IMG/VR virus record: IMGVR_UViG_3300042870_001012
Span: 1 to 25,864 of that record
From: a virus
Length of the DNA: 25,864 nt
Strand: one strand, 5' to 3'
Made by a program: the position numbers and the translations under genes. The notes beneath the pieces were generated by a model. That model had not been told where the DNA came from, made no database searches, and was given only the letters and a program-made list of their open reading frames with translations. Shown here one piece after another: positions 1 to 8,832 of this stretch (position 1 is the first letter of the stretch; each line of letters opens with the position of its first letter).

Positions 1-2285
1 GGGACCGGCGCTGGTCCGTATGTGACCAGGTTTAACCATGTTACCTGAATGGTATTAAGGTTTTGAATATATGTAACTGCATCAGCAGTATTACCACTAG
101 CAAATTTTCCCAAATGCTTTCCTGTGGTCAAGTAATAATCCCGAGCGTCTGCATCTGAATAAATTCTTCCGTTAATAACTGGGGTGTACACAACTTCATT
201 GGCTCCGTCGTTAAAATAAGAACTCAACAAAGTGCTAATTGAACCATCAGTATTCTTTACTAAAGGTCTAGAAGTTAGCGTAATGTTTCCAGCCACAAGC
301 GGAGTTGGTCCAGATGACGGGTAAAGGGTGGAAGGAAGTCCTGCTGCCGATATCTGCCCACTCGTTGGGTATATAGGCATGTCAACCGTCCATGGCTTAG
401 CAGTCCTATTCAGTATACTTTCTACTGATTTTGGAAATCTGTATTCAAGAACTTCTTTTTGTATTAAAACCAATAGTTCTATATATTTATTTGCCTTTTC
501 TCTACTAAGAAATATTCCATGATGCAAGTCTTCTGATTCATATTTTGTTTCTGCTTGGGCTGTTGTTAGTACCGTTGGTACGTTGTCGCACCAAAGGCGT
601 TCCGTTACAACAAATACGCCAGCAATAGAAAATACCCACGAAGCAAGAGTTCCAGAACCACCAAATGCAGTGCAATCCATTGTCAAAGTTGTGCCCACAA
701 CAGTAATAATACCTTCCATGTAGTTTGCTGCGTTTGCCGTGCTGGAAGCGCGAACTTTTTGACCAGTTGCAAAAGAATTGACTGATGGTGTGATTGTAAA
801 CACTTTTGAGCCAGTTCCTATTGCTCGTGAGGTTGTTGACACAGCCAAAATAAAACCAGCATCTAAAGGAATTCCTGTTGCTGCTATTGGATAAACGTGA
901 GGATTTAAGGTTGGACCTGCCAATGCTCCGTATTCATACTCAAGACTGATAGGCCTGTTGTAGCAATCAATATTTCCAGCAACTAAAATATCCGCAGGAA
1001 TTAATCCAGAACCTTTAAAAGAAAGTAGTTCCGATTTTGAAATTGGATAAGTTTTGAGTCTTCTTGAGTTTGGAATTTTTGCAACATTCTGAGGGCCGAC
1101 AGGATTTATCGTTGTGCCAACTCCAACAAATTCTGGAGTTCTTTCACCGAAAATTGGAAGACCAATACTTGTTGCTCCAAGTTTTGGTGAAGGCTGAAAA
1201 TAGGAACTCTCAAATTTTTTACCTACTGGTAGTTGAGGTATCTTAGGCTCTTTTCCATTTACCTTCAAACGCTCTGGTGTTCTAAATTCAACAGAAACTG
1301 GGTCTGTTATCTGTTCCCCAAAAGAAACGCTGGTAATCAAATAAAAACTACTCATGTTGGGAACGTTGTTTATTCTGATTGTCATTCCGGGTCTTAGTTG
1401 AACACCGTTGTCTCTGGCAACAAGGAGGTTCCCCTGACCTTCAAGCGGGTCGTTACCCGAGTCTCGCAACGAAGGAAGACTCAATACTTCAAATTTTCTA
1501 GTATTTGACCTAAGAGATAGACCAGAAGAACTGTTGTAATAATCAGTTGGAGCGTATTCCATTGGAATAAAAAATCTGTCTGCATATTTTTCAGGAAGTT
1601 TATTTGCGCCAATTATTGGCTTACCATTTTTTAATTTTATTCTTCCTTCAATTTTTTCAGTTCCCCATTTATACATAAGCCATTTATGTGTACCAAAATA
1701 TAAAGTTCCATCAGCAACAAATACTACATATTGAGAATTATCTGCAATACTTTTAATTACTGTCCATACTGAGTCCTGTTGATTATCGCCAGAGTTTTTG
1801 GAAGCACTTTTTATTCTTGCACTTTTTTCACCAACAAAACGAAGACCATAAAAGTTTGCCGCTTTTTGAACAAAAGCATAACCAGAGCCACCAATAGCGC
1901 TCGGTTTCTTGTCTCTCTTCATTTGCTGAATTGCTTTTGGCATAGCCTCAATTGACCATTGAGGAGACGCACTTCCTTGCTGCTGAACACTTACAGAAGC
2001 AATCTCGTAAATATGTCTTTGTCTGTTTATGATTGGTTCTCCAGTCGTTCCTGGAGAGTTAGCAATTTTTATTTTTGACACTGAAGTCGTTTCATAAACT
2101 ACATCACGGCCAATAATGAAATAATTACTAGAAGCCATTTCAAAACCAGGGTCAATTACGGTAAACGATAACTGACTAGCCATATCCATTGTGTAACTAA
2201 TGTTTAGTGTCAATAAGTTTGACGCTACTGAAGACATTTGTTTTGTTGTTAAGTCACCTATTTGTAGTGATGTTGATGTAAACAT
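1..2285 (-). CDS. Baseplate hub protein, XkdQ/gpD-like, partial
   Basis: Open reading frame of 761 codons without a stop, running off the left edge, so the C-terminus is missing. The start is an ATG at 2285, with AGG six bases upstream and three bases after the stop of the preceding baseplate gene. The first ~390 residues read like the XkdQ / late-control-D hub family: a beta-rich N-terminus, then a segment with SVWTVIKSIADNSQYVVF followed by DGTLYF, and a region dealing with NGVQLRPGMTIRI. This type of protein forms the hub ring at the tail tip on which the tube is built. Residues about 480-555 form a separate beta module (IGTGSKVFTIT ... GSGTLASWVFSIAG) that recurs in unrelated phage tail and receptor-binding proteins. 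The protein is much longer than the ~330 residues usual for XkdQ, so it is probably a hub with extra C-terminal domains. The hub call is by pattern and gene order, not by search. Confidence 0.65.
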   Translation of the reverse strand, partial: MFTSTSLQIGDLTTKQMSSVASNLLTLNISYTMDMASQLSFTVIDPGFEMASSNYFIIGRDVVYETTSVSKIKIANSPGTTGEPIINRQRHIYEIASVSVQQQGSASPQWSIEAMPKAIQQMKRDKKPSAIGGSGYAFVQKAANFYGLRFVGEKSARIKSASKNSGDNQQDSVWTVIKSIADNSQYVVFVADGTLYFGTHKWLMYKWGTEKIEGRIKLKNGKPIIGANKLPEKYADRFFIPMEYAPTDYYNSSSGLSLRSNTRKFEVLSLPSLRDSGNDPLEGQGNLLVARDNGVQLRPGMTIRINNVPNMSSFYLITSVSFGEQITDPVSVEFRTPERLKVNGKEPKIPQLPVGKKFESSYFQPSPKLGATSIGLPIFGERTPEFVGVGTTINPVGPQNVAKIPNSRRLKTYPISKSELLSFKGSGLIPADILVAGNIDCYNRPISLEYEYGALAGPTLNPHVYPIAATGIPLDAGFILAVSTTSRAIGTGSKVFTITPSVNSFATGQKVRASSTANAANYMEGIITVVGTTLTMDCTAFGGSGTLASWVFSIAGVFVVTERLWCDNVPTVLTTAQAETKYESEDLHHGIFLSREKANKYIELLVLIQKEVLEYRFPKSVESILNRTAKPWTVDMPIYPTSGQISAAGLPSTLYPSSGPTPLVAGNITLTSRPLVKNTDGSISTLLSSYFNDGANEVVYTPVINGRIYSDADARDYYLTTGKHLGKFASGNTADAVTYIQNLNTIQVTWLNLVTYGPAPV

Positions 2286-2287
2286 TC

Positions 2288-3901
2288 TTAACCTACGGTG
2301 GGTGTTTTTTCTGGAAGAGCAATTGAGGGCTGATTTCCCATAGGGGTAGGAGTAAGAAAATTTTTCCCGGTTAAAAGATTATTTTTTGGGTTTGCGGGCG
2401 TGCACGGTTTTGGTTTACATGCCTTGGGCACCGGGTTGTCTGGAGCCAATGGTGGGAGGGGAATAATGTCTCTGGCAATAATTGGGTATTCGTTCAAAGT
2501 TATTGAAACTTCTGCTGCTGCCATTTTGCGACCATTTGGTGTCATTCTTGTTGCTGTAATTGACATGTCGGCAATTACCCATTGGATATTGCGAGTGTTG
2601 TTTACATATGGAAATCTAAAAGAGGTAGACGTCAATGTGTTTAAGTTATGCAAGATAACTGGATATGGCCCACCACCCATTGCTCTCAGGTTTTCTATTT
2701 GTCCTTCAATATCAACATCAAGTCCATCGTTTACCACTACTGATTTTACATTAGCGGTGCCGGCGTCAATTGTGTCCGTTCTTTTGCCAGCAATTAAAAA
2801 TCTAAAAGTACACTTAGTTAAGTTATATTTAGACCAATCAACCATTGCGTAGTTTCCACTTCTTTCAACCTCGTTCCAGACTGAAGAAAGTTGACTAAAT
2901 TCAAAACTATTAGGAATTATATTAAACACGTGAGTTCTAATTATTCTTTCACGGGTATTGGTAACTGAATTAAAATCCGTAATAGTCTGCTGCATATATG
3001 GAAGATTAGTATTCTGTCCACCTATTTTTCTATCCGGCAAAAAATTAAGAACGGCTGTTGATTCGCCGTAAGATGGGTTCCCTCTTGCTATGGCATATCC
3101 ATTTGGATTTTTTTTACCACCGGATACGCTTGGGTTGCTTCCGCCACCAGGCGATGCGACGGTGCCAACACCGAAACCTAATGCTTCTTCCGCTTCGCGT
3201 GCTGAGGTGAATCTTCTGGTGGCGGCTCCTGCGCCAAATCCACTGTTTCCATTTGCGTCTGTTCTGTTCATTTGAGCAGGAGTCAGTCCGGCACCAAATC
3301 CACTATTTCCGTTTGCGTCTGTTCTGTTAATGGCTGAAGCACCGCTTCTACCATTTGATTCGGTGTACAAATAACTGTACATCTCTTCCATTTCTCTAAA
3401 TGATTTAGTAAGAACGCTTACTAATTTAGAGTCAGCACCAGTTGAAGCAACGGTAGTTGTTGACTCAGCAGAAGTTACTGGTTCACCTTTTATGAACTTA
3501 TAATCAGAGTCAGTAATGCTTATAAATATAAACGACCCCCAGTTCTTTACACTGTATTGACCACCTCTGTTGAGTCTTTTTATTACAACGGCACTGGAGT
3601 AAGTAATTTTTGCTCCGCTAGAAGAAACGGCTGATGGTTCGTTTCCGGATTTACCCATGTTTACAAGAACTTTATAAACAGTTGTTGGTTTTTGTGTTGC
3701 TGTGTTAAAAAGCGCCCATACTGGTTCATCGTTCAATGACTTGTATGAAGTACAAACGTACGTATCTCCACTTATTGGGTCGTCTGCGTATTTTCCTGCA
3801 ATCTGACTGTCAAATGCCTTTTTCCCTTTTTCCCACAAAAGAGAACCGCTAGACGAATAAAACCTAATTGGGTTTTGATAAGAGTTTCCTTCTTTTGACA
3901 T
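2288..3901 (-). CDS. Tail/baseplate protein with internal 20-residue repeat
   Basis: 537 residues. The start codon shares a base with the tape measure stop (TAATG at 3903-3899), and a GGAG ribosome site lies inside the tape measure end, so the two are translationally coupled. The N-terminal ~190 residues are an unrecognised beta-rich domain. The middle (about 190-285) is a Gly/Asn/Ser-rich linker with the 14-residue unit NRTDANGNSGFGAG twice. The C-terminal part (about 300-480) has the pattern FNIIPNSFEFSQLSS, VDWSKYNLTKCTFRFLIA and PYPVILHNLN. I associate this with distal-tail or LysM-type baseplate proteins that link tube end to hub, where the adjacent domain clamps the tube and fixes the hub. 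The tail end is proline-rich (PLPPLAPDNPVPKACKPKPC). Its position between tape measure and hub fits a tube-to-baseplate connector. The exact family is uncertain. Confidence 0.6.
   Translation of the reverse strand: MSKEGNSYQNPIRFYSSSGSLLWEKGKKAFDSQIAGKYADDPISGDTYVCTSYKSLNDEPVWALFNTATQKPTTVYKVLVNMGKSGNEPSAVSSSGAKITYSSAVVIKRLNRGGQYSVKNWGSFIFISITDSDYKFIKGEPVTSAESTTTVASTGADSKLVSVLTKSFREMEEMYSYLYTESNGRSGASAINRTDANGNSGFGAGLTPAQMNRTDANGNSGFGAGAATRRFTSAREAEEALGFGVGTVASPGGGSNPSVSGGKKNPNGYAIARGNPSYGESTAVLNFLPDRKIGGQNTNLPYMQQTITDFNSVTNTRERIIRTHVFNIIPNSFEFSQLSSVWNEVERSGNYAMVDWSKYNLTKCTFRFLIAGKRTDTIDAGTANVKSVVVNDGLDVDIEGQIENLRAMGGGPYPVILHNLNTLTSTSFRFPYVNNTRNIQWVIADMSITATRMTPNGRKMAAAEVSITLNEYPIIARDIIPLPPLAPDNPVPKACKPKPCTPANPKNNLLTGKNFLTPTPMGNQPSIALPEKTPTVG
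3230..3331 (-). repeat. In-frame tandem repeat, 60-bp period
   Basis: Two copies of a ~42-bp unit at about 3230-3271 and 3290-3331, offset by exactly 60 bp. They differ at only a few positions, some of them third codon bases, and encode NRTDANGNSGFGAG twice. The period keeps the reading frame, and the two copies are separated by six residues. It lies in the flexible linker of the tail/baseplate protein. The near identity indicates a recent duplication. Confidence 0.9.
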
Positions 3902-6900
3902 TACATTCTCTCCGAGTTAGAACGTTCTGTGTCCTTAACTCTTTGCATAACTATGTTTGCTATCTCATTAGCCGAAGCGTTTTGGCTACCAGTTACATAG
4001 AAGTTGTACTGATTACCCTTACCGCCTGAACCCATAACCATAGGTTGCTGAGGCAAACCGGCAACTGGCATTCCAGTGTCGCCCATTGCACCAGAACCAG
4101 GAACAACATGAAGGTGTCTTGATTTGTTAACTCCGTGGAATTCAGCAAAACCACCAGTTGACCTTACAAGGGATTGGTACTGTCCGAGGTTTTGTCCAAC
4201 AAGGTCATATGCTCTTCCGGTCACATGGTCGGAGTTCATTGAGCCAAGACCGTAGTTTCTGTATCCGGAAGTAACAGTTCTCTTTCCAGTTAGCATTCCG
4301 TTCATTGACGCATGGCGACTCATTGTCTGAGAAAGACGACTTGACGTTGTGTCGCCAAACGCCTGTCCACGTGGGGTGGAAGTGTCGTTCTTTTCCCACC
4401 AAGATGGTGGCGTGTTGTACCAAGAAGGAACTGCCTTGTCTGTCTCGGAGAAAAAGATTTTCATTTGGTCAATGAGTTGCGTTGTTTTGTTTGCCATTTC
4501 TTCAGGAAGTTTAGCCAGGTCTATGTTGTCTTGTTTTGCTGCTGCTGTTGATGTGACCAGGTCGCCCATACCAATCATTGTTAACAACGCTTTTGTAGCA
4601 TCTCCACCTGCTGCTTCAACCAGGTCCATACCGGCTCGCCCGGAAGGTAATGCAAAACCTGACGCTGATGCTTCCTGAAGTTTTGCTTGTTGTTCCGGAG
4701 AAAGCGTTTTGAATCTTTTTGTAAATTCGTTTGCGTCAATTGACTTGCCGGACTTCAATAGTTTTGTATTCAGGTTTCCACCATATTCGTTGCCTAGTTC
4801 TGTTCCTGTTTTATCAAGATATTCCAAGAACGCAGGGCTCTTCATGAAGTCAAGTTGTTTAGGGTCAATATTTTGAAAAGTTCTACCTTTATTAAAAGCC
4901 CCACCTTGCTCATAGTCTATACGCATTTGCGCAAACGCTTTTCCGCCTTCACCAAAGTAAGCGGTGTAATTTTTGGCCTGGTCAGAAAGATATGTATTTA
5001 TATCTTCTTCTTTTACTTTTCCGCCACCTGCGGCAAGTTCTCTCAAAGACTCTGCTCGTTCGTCAATTATTTTGGGAGCAGCAAGAGATTTGTTACGTGC
5101 ATCAAAAATTGATGTATTATCTATCACTATGCTTGTTGTGGCTGCTGCTATTTGCTGAGCAGTTTTAACTGTTGTCAAGCCAAGTTCTTTAAGAACTTCA
5201 GTAAAGTCTTTAGTGCTGTCCATCAAGTTGACGCCCATTGTTTTAGCAAGGGCTATGTTCTCTTGGTCAGATTTTCCTGTTATTTTTGCCAGAGCATCAA
5301 GACGACTGTTGTAGTTCTTTTGAAGTGGAGCCATCGCTGCTTCGCTGACTTCCATATCTTTTCGCATTTTTCTCAAAGCCTCTCCAGGCTTCTTCATCAT
5401 GTCTTTGTATTGCTTTTCTGAAATTGATGTTCCGTACTTGGATTGATTTCTATAAACATTAGTTAATGTTGATTCTTGCTTCTGCCTGTCAACGTCTTTT
5501 TTGTTATTTGTTCCATAGCCGAGAGGATTCAAAACCCTGTTATCCAAAAGGCTCTTACCACCAAGTTTGGAAACAATACCAGCAGTAACGTTTCCTATTA
5601 TGTCCATGTTTGTAGTTATGCCACCAAGAAGTTTTCTTGCAATTTTTGGCATTCTTTTACCAGTTAGGTTTTCAAATGCAAGTCCTGCTTGTCCACCAGT
5701 AGCGCCACGGTTAAGAACATCGGGAACTATTCCAGCGTAGTTCTTTCTATTTAGTGGAACCCCTTCCGTGTCTGCAAGGAGTTGTTTATTGTATTTTGAT
5801 GCAGTTCCAAAAGCGTCTCTAGTTGCGCTTCTGCCAACCCCAGTTTCTTTACGTACGGCATCAAGAGTAAACGAAAGCGAGTTATTAATAATGCTCTGTA
5901 CTGCTTCACCAGCAGCGGCTTTTGATGCTTTGACTTCTAGTTTTTTCTTATTGAGGGTTCCCATGATTGCGCCAGAAACAGAACCAATAAGACCACCAAT
6001 AATTGCACCTGCCGCTATTCCTAGAGGGCCACCCATCGTGCCAATCATTGCACCAGCCGCAGCACCGCCAGCAAGACCACTAACCGCACCGCCTGTTGCC
6101 GTTCTTGATTTAAATGCAGTTCCAAGACCTGCTACAGCAATACCTGCAAGTGGGTTAACTGAACCTACGGCACCACCTAAAGCAAGCGCACCCTGTGCCT
6201 CTTCTGGGGCAAACTGAGACATTGCACCGAGAGCAAGACCTGTTCCCATCCTTGCTCCTGCCGAACCTTGGAACTTTTCCATTCTTTTATAGCCCTTGGA
6301 CTGTCTGTCTCCAGAACGAGCAGCACGTTGCGCCGCTGTTCTTCTTGCCAGTTTTGCTCTTGTTGTTAATTCACCTTTTTTGTTGGTTCGGTTCATTTTG
6401 TTGGTTAGTGCTTTTTCACCCGTGGGGTCTCCGGCATCCGCAGTAAAAGTGTCGTATGAAGCCTGTCTTGCGAGAGTTGAAAGCATGGCCAATTTAGGAT
6501 TTTTAAATTTTGAAACGCCAACTTTATAATCACGCGAGTTGTAAATTATGTTCCCGCTTGGGGATGTTTGTTGTGAACTATACGTTCCGGAAGGAACTGC
6601 CATTCTTCCACCAAGTGAAGACGATGGACCAACAGGACCAGTGAATCCCACTCTTCCTAAAGCGCTAGGACCAGCAATTCCAAAAGCAGGACTGCCAGGC
6701 CCACGTGGACCGTAAACGCCACCAGGTCCACCTGTTGCCGATGAAAAACTACCGCCACGCAAAGGCATGACCCCACCACCTCCGGGAAGCACGCCGCCCG
6801 AAGGAGCAACACGGGTTCCGGGAAATACAGGACCACCAGGACCGTAATGAGCCCCAGTTGTTCCCAGTCCACCGCCACCAGTTACTCCGCCTGCTCCGCC

Positions 6901-8622
6901 ACCTGGAGCATAACCACCAGGTCTTGAGTTAGTAACTATTGTTGCATTCGGAGCATTGATAGTTGCGTTTTTTGTAACGGCACTGGCGACCATTCCGCCT
7001 TTTGTGTTCTTCATTGCGTTCAGTCCGCCACGCATACCAAGCATCATCGCAAGCGCGCCTATGGTTCCTCCGCCACTTAATGAACGCATACCCTTCATGA
7101 AACTTGTCATTTGGCTAACCATCGCAGAAATACCATTGACAACATCGTTAATAAAAGGCATTAAGTCTTGTAGCAACTTTTTCATTTCTGCTTGAAACTT
7201 CATTATCTCGCCAATGAGTTCACCAATTCTATCTCCGAACTCAATTACGGTTGCTTTGTTATTTACTAGCCAATCATTGAACTGTCCAAAACTTGATGCG
7301 GCAACATTCTTTACATGCACCCAAATTGCGCCAAACATGCTTTCAATTACACGCGCACCATCTATGAATGGTCTTAGTCTGTCAAGCGTGGCATCCCAGC
7401 CGTATCTAAACTCTTTCCACCATCCAGCCATCTTGTTAAACATTCCAGTAACAGAGCCAAGGTTTTCGTTAATCAAGTTAACTGAAAGGTCTGTAAGTTT
7501 TTGAACCATGCTTACAAGACCATCAAGCATTGACGTCATGCCGAATCTTTGTGTGCTTCCTGAAATCTTTGCAAACCCACGACTAAGAATATTGAAAATC
7601 TTAAACATTGATTCTTTAATTGGCTCCAGAAGCGGTTGACCCATGTCTCCAAATTGAACTTTAAGAAGATTAAAGTATCCTTTAAGTTTGCTAATCAACG
7701 TTCCGGACACTGCTTCAAACTGACCTTCAAGACCAGCAGCCTTTGAAAGTTCACCAGAGGTGATTGCTGCTTCAAGAGATTTCTTGTTAGTTATTTTTAA
7801 CTTCTTAAACGCTTCGTCAACTTTTGCTTTATCAGGAAATAGTTTTTGTGCGGAAACTTTTGCTTCAGAGAATGATTTCTTTGAATCTTGAAGAAGCGCA
7901 ACCAGGTCTGCTGCTTTTTTAATTCCTTCTTCAATCGGCTGACCTGCTGAAGCGAAGTCCATGAGTCCTTTAAGAAGCCCTTGGCTTTTTCCTGTGAAGG
8001 TTGAAGTTTTTGAGATGGTGGCAAAAGCAACGTTTAGATTTTCTACGCCAACAGAAGCAAGGTCCACGTCAGCATGAAGACCACGCATGACTTGTCTTGT
8101 TTGGTTGAGGCTAGAACCGAACTGACCTTTGCTGGTCGTTTTGTACGCAAACATTGCGGCTTGCTGTTCACGTATTGCAGCCGACGCAGCAGCCGCAGCA
8201 GCCACTACAGCGGCCATACCAGCAGCAAGTGGACCCATAGTAGACCTCATGAGTTTCATGGCTCCATTACCCAGCAGGAACGCAGCATGAACACCTAGCA
8301 TTGCAGCACCCATGAGTGCCATTTCTATTGTGGCACCTTTTAGGGAAAGACTCAAACCTTTTAATCCGACGGTTCCAACCATCTTGATTGCTTTGTCAAA
8401 TTGGTCAAAAGAGCGTTTCCATTTAACGAGGGTTTTTGTAATAGGACTAGAACCGCCAGCACCCCCGCCTGCGCCCCCGCCAGTGCTTGACGCAAAACCA
8501 GAACCAATTTTATTGATTCTTCTCTCAAGTTTGTCAACAGAACTTTCAACGCTCTTGAGTTGTGCTTTAGCCCTAGCAGCACCGTCTACATCAATCTGTA
8601 GTTCAATTTTCGCTTCGGCCAT
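3901..8622 (-). CDS. Tape measure protein with C-terminal M15-like peptidase domain
   Basis: 1573 residues, the longest gene here and directly after the G/GT chaperone pair, which is diagnostic for the tape measure. It sets tail length and is released at infection. A GGAG site lies seven bases before ATG 8622. Order: charged helical start; Ala/Gly hydrophobic segment about 100-150; long helical region; Gly/Pro-rich low-complexity stretch about 567-677; Arg/Lys-rich patch; glycine-zipper segment about 840-890 that could insert in a membrane; further helices; then a peptidase-like domain about 1430-1510. That domain has SDHVTGRAYD (His1466, Asp1473) and RHLHVV (His1503, His1505), the H-x6-D ... 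H-x-H arrangement of M15 / D-Ala-D-Ala carboxypeptidase-like zinc enzymes that cut peptidoglycan stem peptides. This suggests local wall digestion during genome injection. The tape measure call is firm; the peptidase call is by motif. Confidence 0.93.
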   Translation of the reverse strand: MAEAKIELQIDVDGAARAKAQLKSVESSVDKLERRINKIGSGFASSTGGGAGGGAGGSSPITKTLVKWKRSFDQFDKAIKMVGTVGLKGLSLSLKGATIEMALMGAAMLGVHAAFLLGNGAMKLMRSTMGPLAAGMAAVVAAAAAASAAIREQQAAMFAYKTTSKGQFGSSLNQTRQVMRGLHADVDLASVGVENLNVAFATISKTSTFTGKSQGLLKGLMDFASAGQPIEEGIKKAADLVALLQDSKKSFSEAKVSAQKLFPDKAKVDEAFKKLKITNKKSLEAAITSGELSKAAGLEGQFEAVSGTLISKLKGYFNLLKVQFGDMGQPLLEPIKESMFKIFNILSRGFAKISGSTQRFGMTSMLDGLVSMVQKLTDLSVNLINENLGSVTGMFNKMAGWWKEFRYGWDATLDRLRPFIDGARVIESMFGAIWVHVKNVAASSFGQFNDWLVNNKATVIEFGDRIGELIGEIMKFQAEMKKLLQDLMPFINDVVNGISAMVSQMTSFMKGMRSLSGGGTIGALAMMLGMRGGLNAMKNTKGGMVASAVTKNATINAPNATIVTNSRPGGYAPGGGAGGVTGGGGLGTTGAHYGPGGPVFPGTRVAPSGGVLPGGGGVMPLRGGSFSSATGGPGGVYGPRGPGSPAFGIAGPSALGRVGFTGPVGPSSSLGGRMAVPSGTYSSQQTSPSGNIIYNSRDYKVGVSKFKNPKLAMLSTLARQASYDTFTADAGDPTGEKALTNKMNRTNKKGELTTRAKLARRTAAQRAARSGDRQSKGYKRMEKFQGSAGARMGTGLALGAMSQFAPEEAQGALALGGAVGSVNPLAGIAVAGLGTAFKSRTATGGAVSGLAGGAAAGAMIGTMGGPLGIAAGAIIGGLIGSVSGAIMGTLNKKKLEVKASKAAAGEAVQSIINNSLSFTLDAVRKETGVGRSATRDAFGTASKYNKQLLADTEGVPLNRKNYAGIVPDVLNRGATGGQAGLAFENLTGKRMPKIARKLLGGITTNMDIIGNVTAGIVSKLGGKSLLDNRVLNPLGYGTNNKKDVDRQKQESTLTNVYRNQSKYGTSISEKQYKDMMKKPGEALRKMRKDMEVSEAAMAPLQKNYNSRLDALAKITGKSDQENIALAKTMGVNLMDSTKDFTEVLKELGLTTVKTAQQIAAATTSIVIDNTSIFDARNKSLAAPKIIDERAESLRELAAGGGKVKEEDINTYLSDQAKNYTAYFGEGGKAFAQMRIDYEQGGAFNKGRTFQNIDPKQLDFMKSPAFLEYLDKTGTELGNEYGGNLNTKLLKSGKSIDANEFTKRFKTLSPEQQAKLQEASASGFALPSGRAGMDLVEAAGGDATKALLTMIGMGDLVTSTAAAKQDNIDLAKLPEEMANKTTQLIDQMKIFFSETDKAVPSWYNTPPSWWEKNDTSTPRGQAFGDTTSSRLSQTMSRHASMNGMLTGKRTVTSGYRNYGLGSMNSDHVTGRAYDLVGQNLGQYQSLVRSTGGFAEFHGVNKSRHLHVVPGSGAMGDTGMPVAGLPQQPMVMGSGGKGNQYNFYVTGSQNASANEIANIVMQRVKDTERSNSERM

Positions 8623-8658
8623 GGGCTACTCCAGAATTACATGAGCGACCAAAGGTTT

Positions 8659-8832
8659 TTACGCTTTTTGCGCTTTTTGTTGTTCTTCGCGGTCGTTAGA
8701 AACCACTTTAGCACAAGCAAGGCGTATCAACCATTCATCATCGCTACAATCAAGGAGTCTTACAGGGTCTGTTCCAAACAGTTCACCTAATCGCGCAGCA
8801 GAGACGATTAGGGGGTCATTTACTAACTCCCC
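8659..8832 (-). CDS. Tail assembly chaperone GT extension (-1 frame)
   Basis: There is no separate start codon in this stretch. The -1 frame relative to gene G is open from a TGA about 25 bases upstream of the slip site until TAA at 8661-8659. From the GGGG at 8832-8829 it encodes about 57 residues beginning GELVNDPLIVSAARLGELFG, with a middle like DDEWLIRLACAKVV and a charged Glu/Gln/Lys end. That is the typical composition of the T part of phage G/GT tail chaperones. It sits exactly between G and the tape measure gene, where GT extensions are found. The product is expected as a G-T fusion spanning 8659-9362, made by a minority of ribosomes. The fusion binds tape measure protein and recruits tube subunits. 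Without frameshifting the 160-bp gap would be unexplained. Confidence 0.82.
   Translation of the reverse strand, partial: GELVNDPLIVSAARLGELFGTDPVRLLDCSDDEWLIRLACAKVVSNDREEQQKAQKA

Noticed and set aside
5768-6217. 149-codon plus-strand open frame opposite the tape measure gene
   Set aside because: It is a shadow of the Gly/Ala-rich minus-strand gene: Ala/Pro-rich low-complexity translation, no ribosome site and no room for a promoter. The same holds for the plus-strand frames at 2400-2852, 6195-6529 and 8312-8644.
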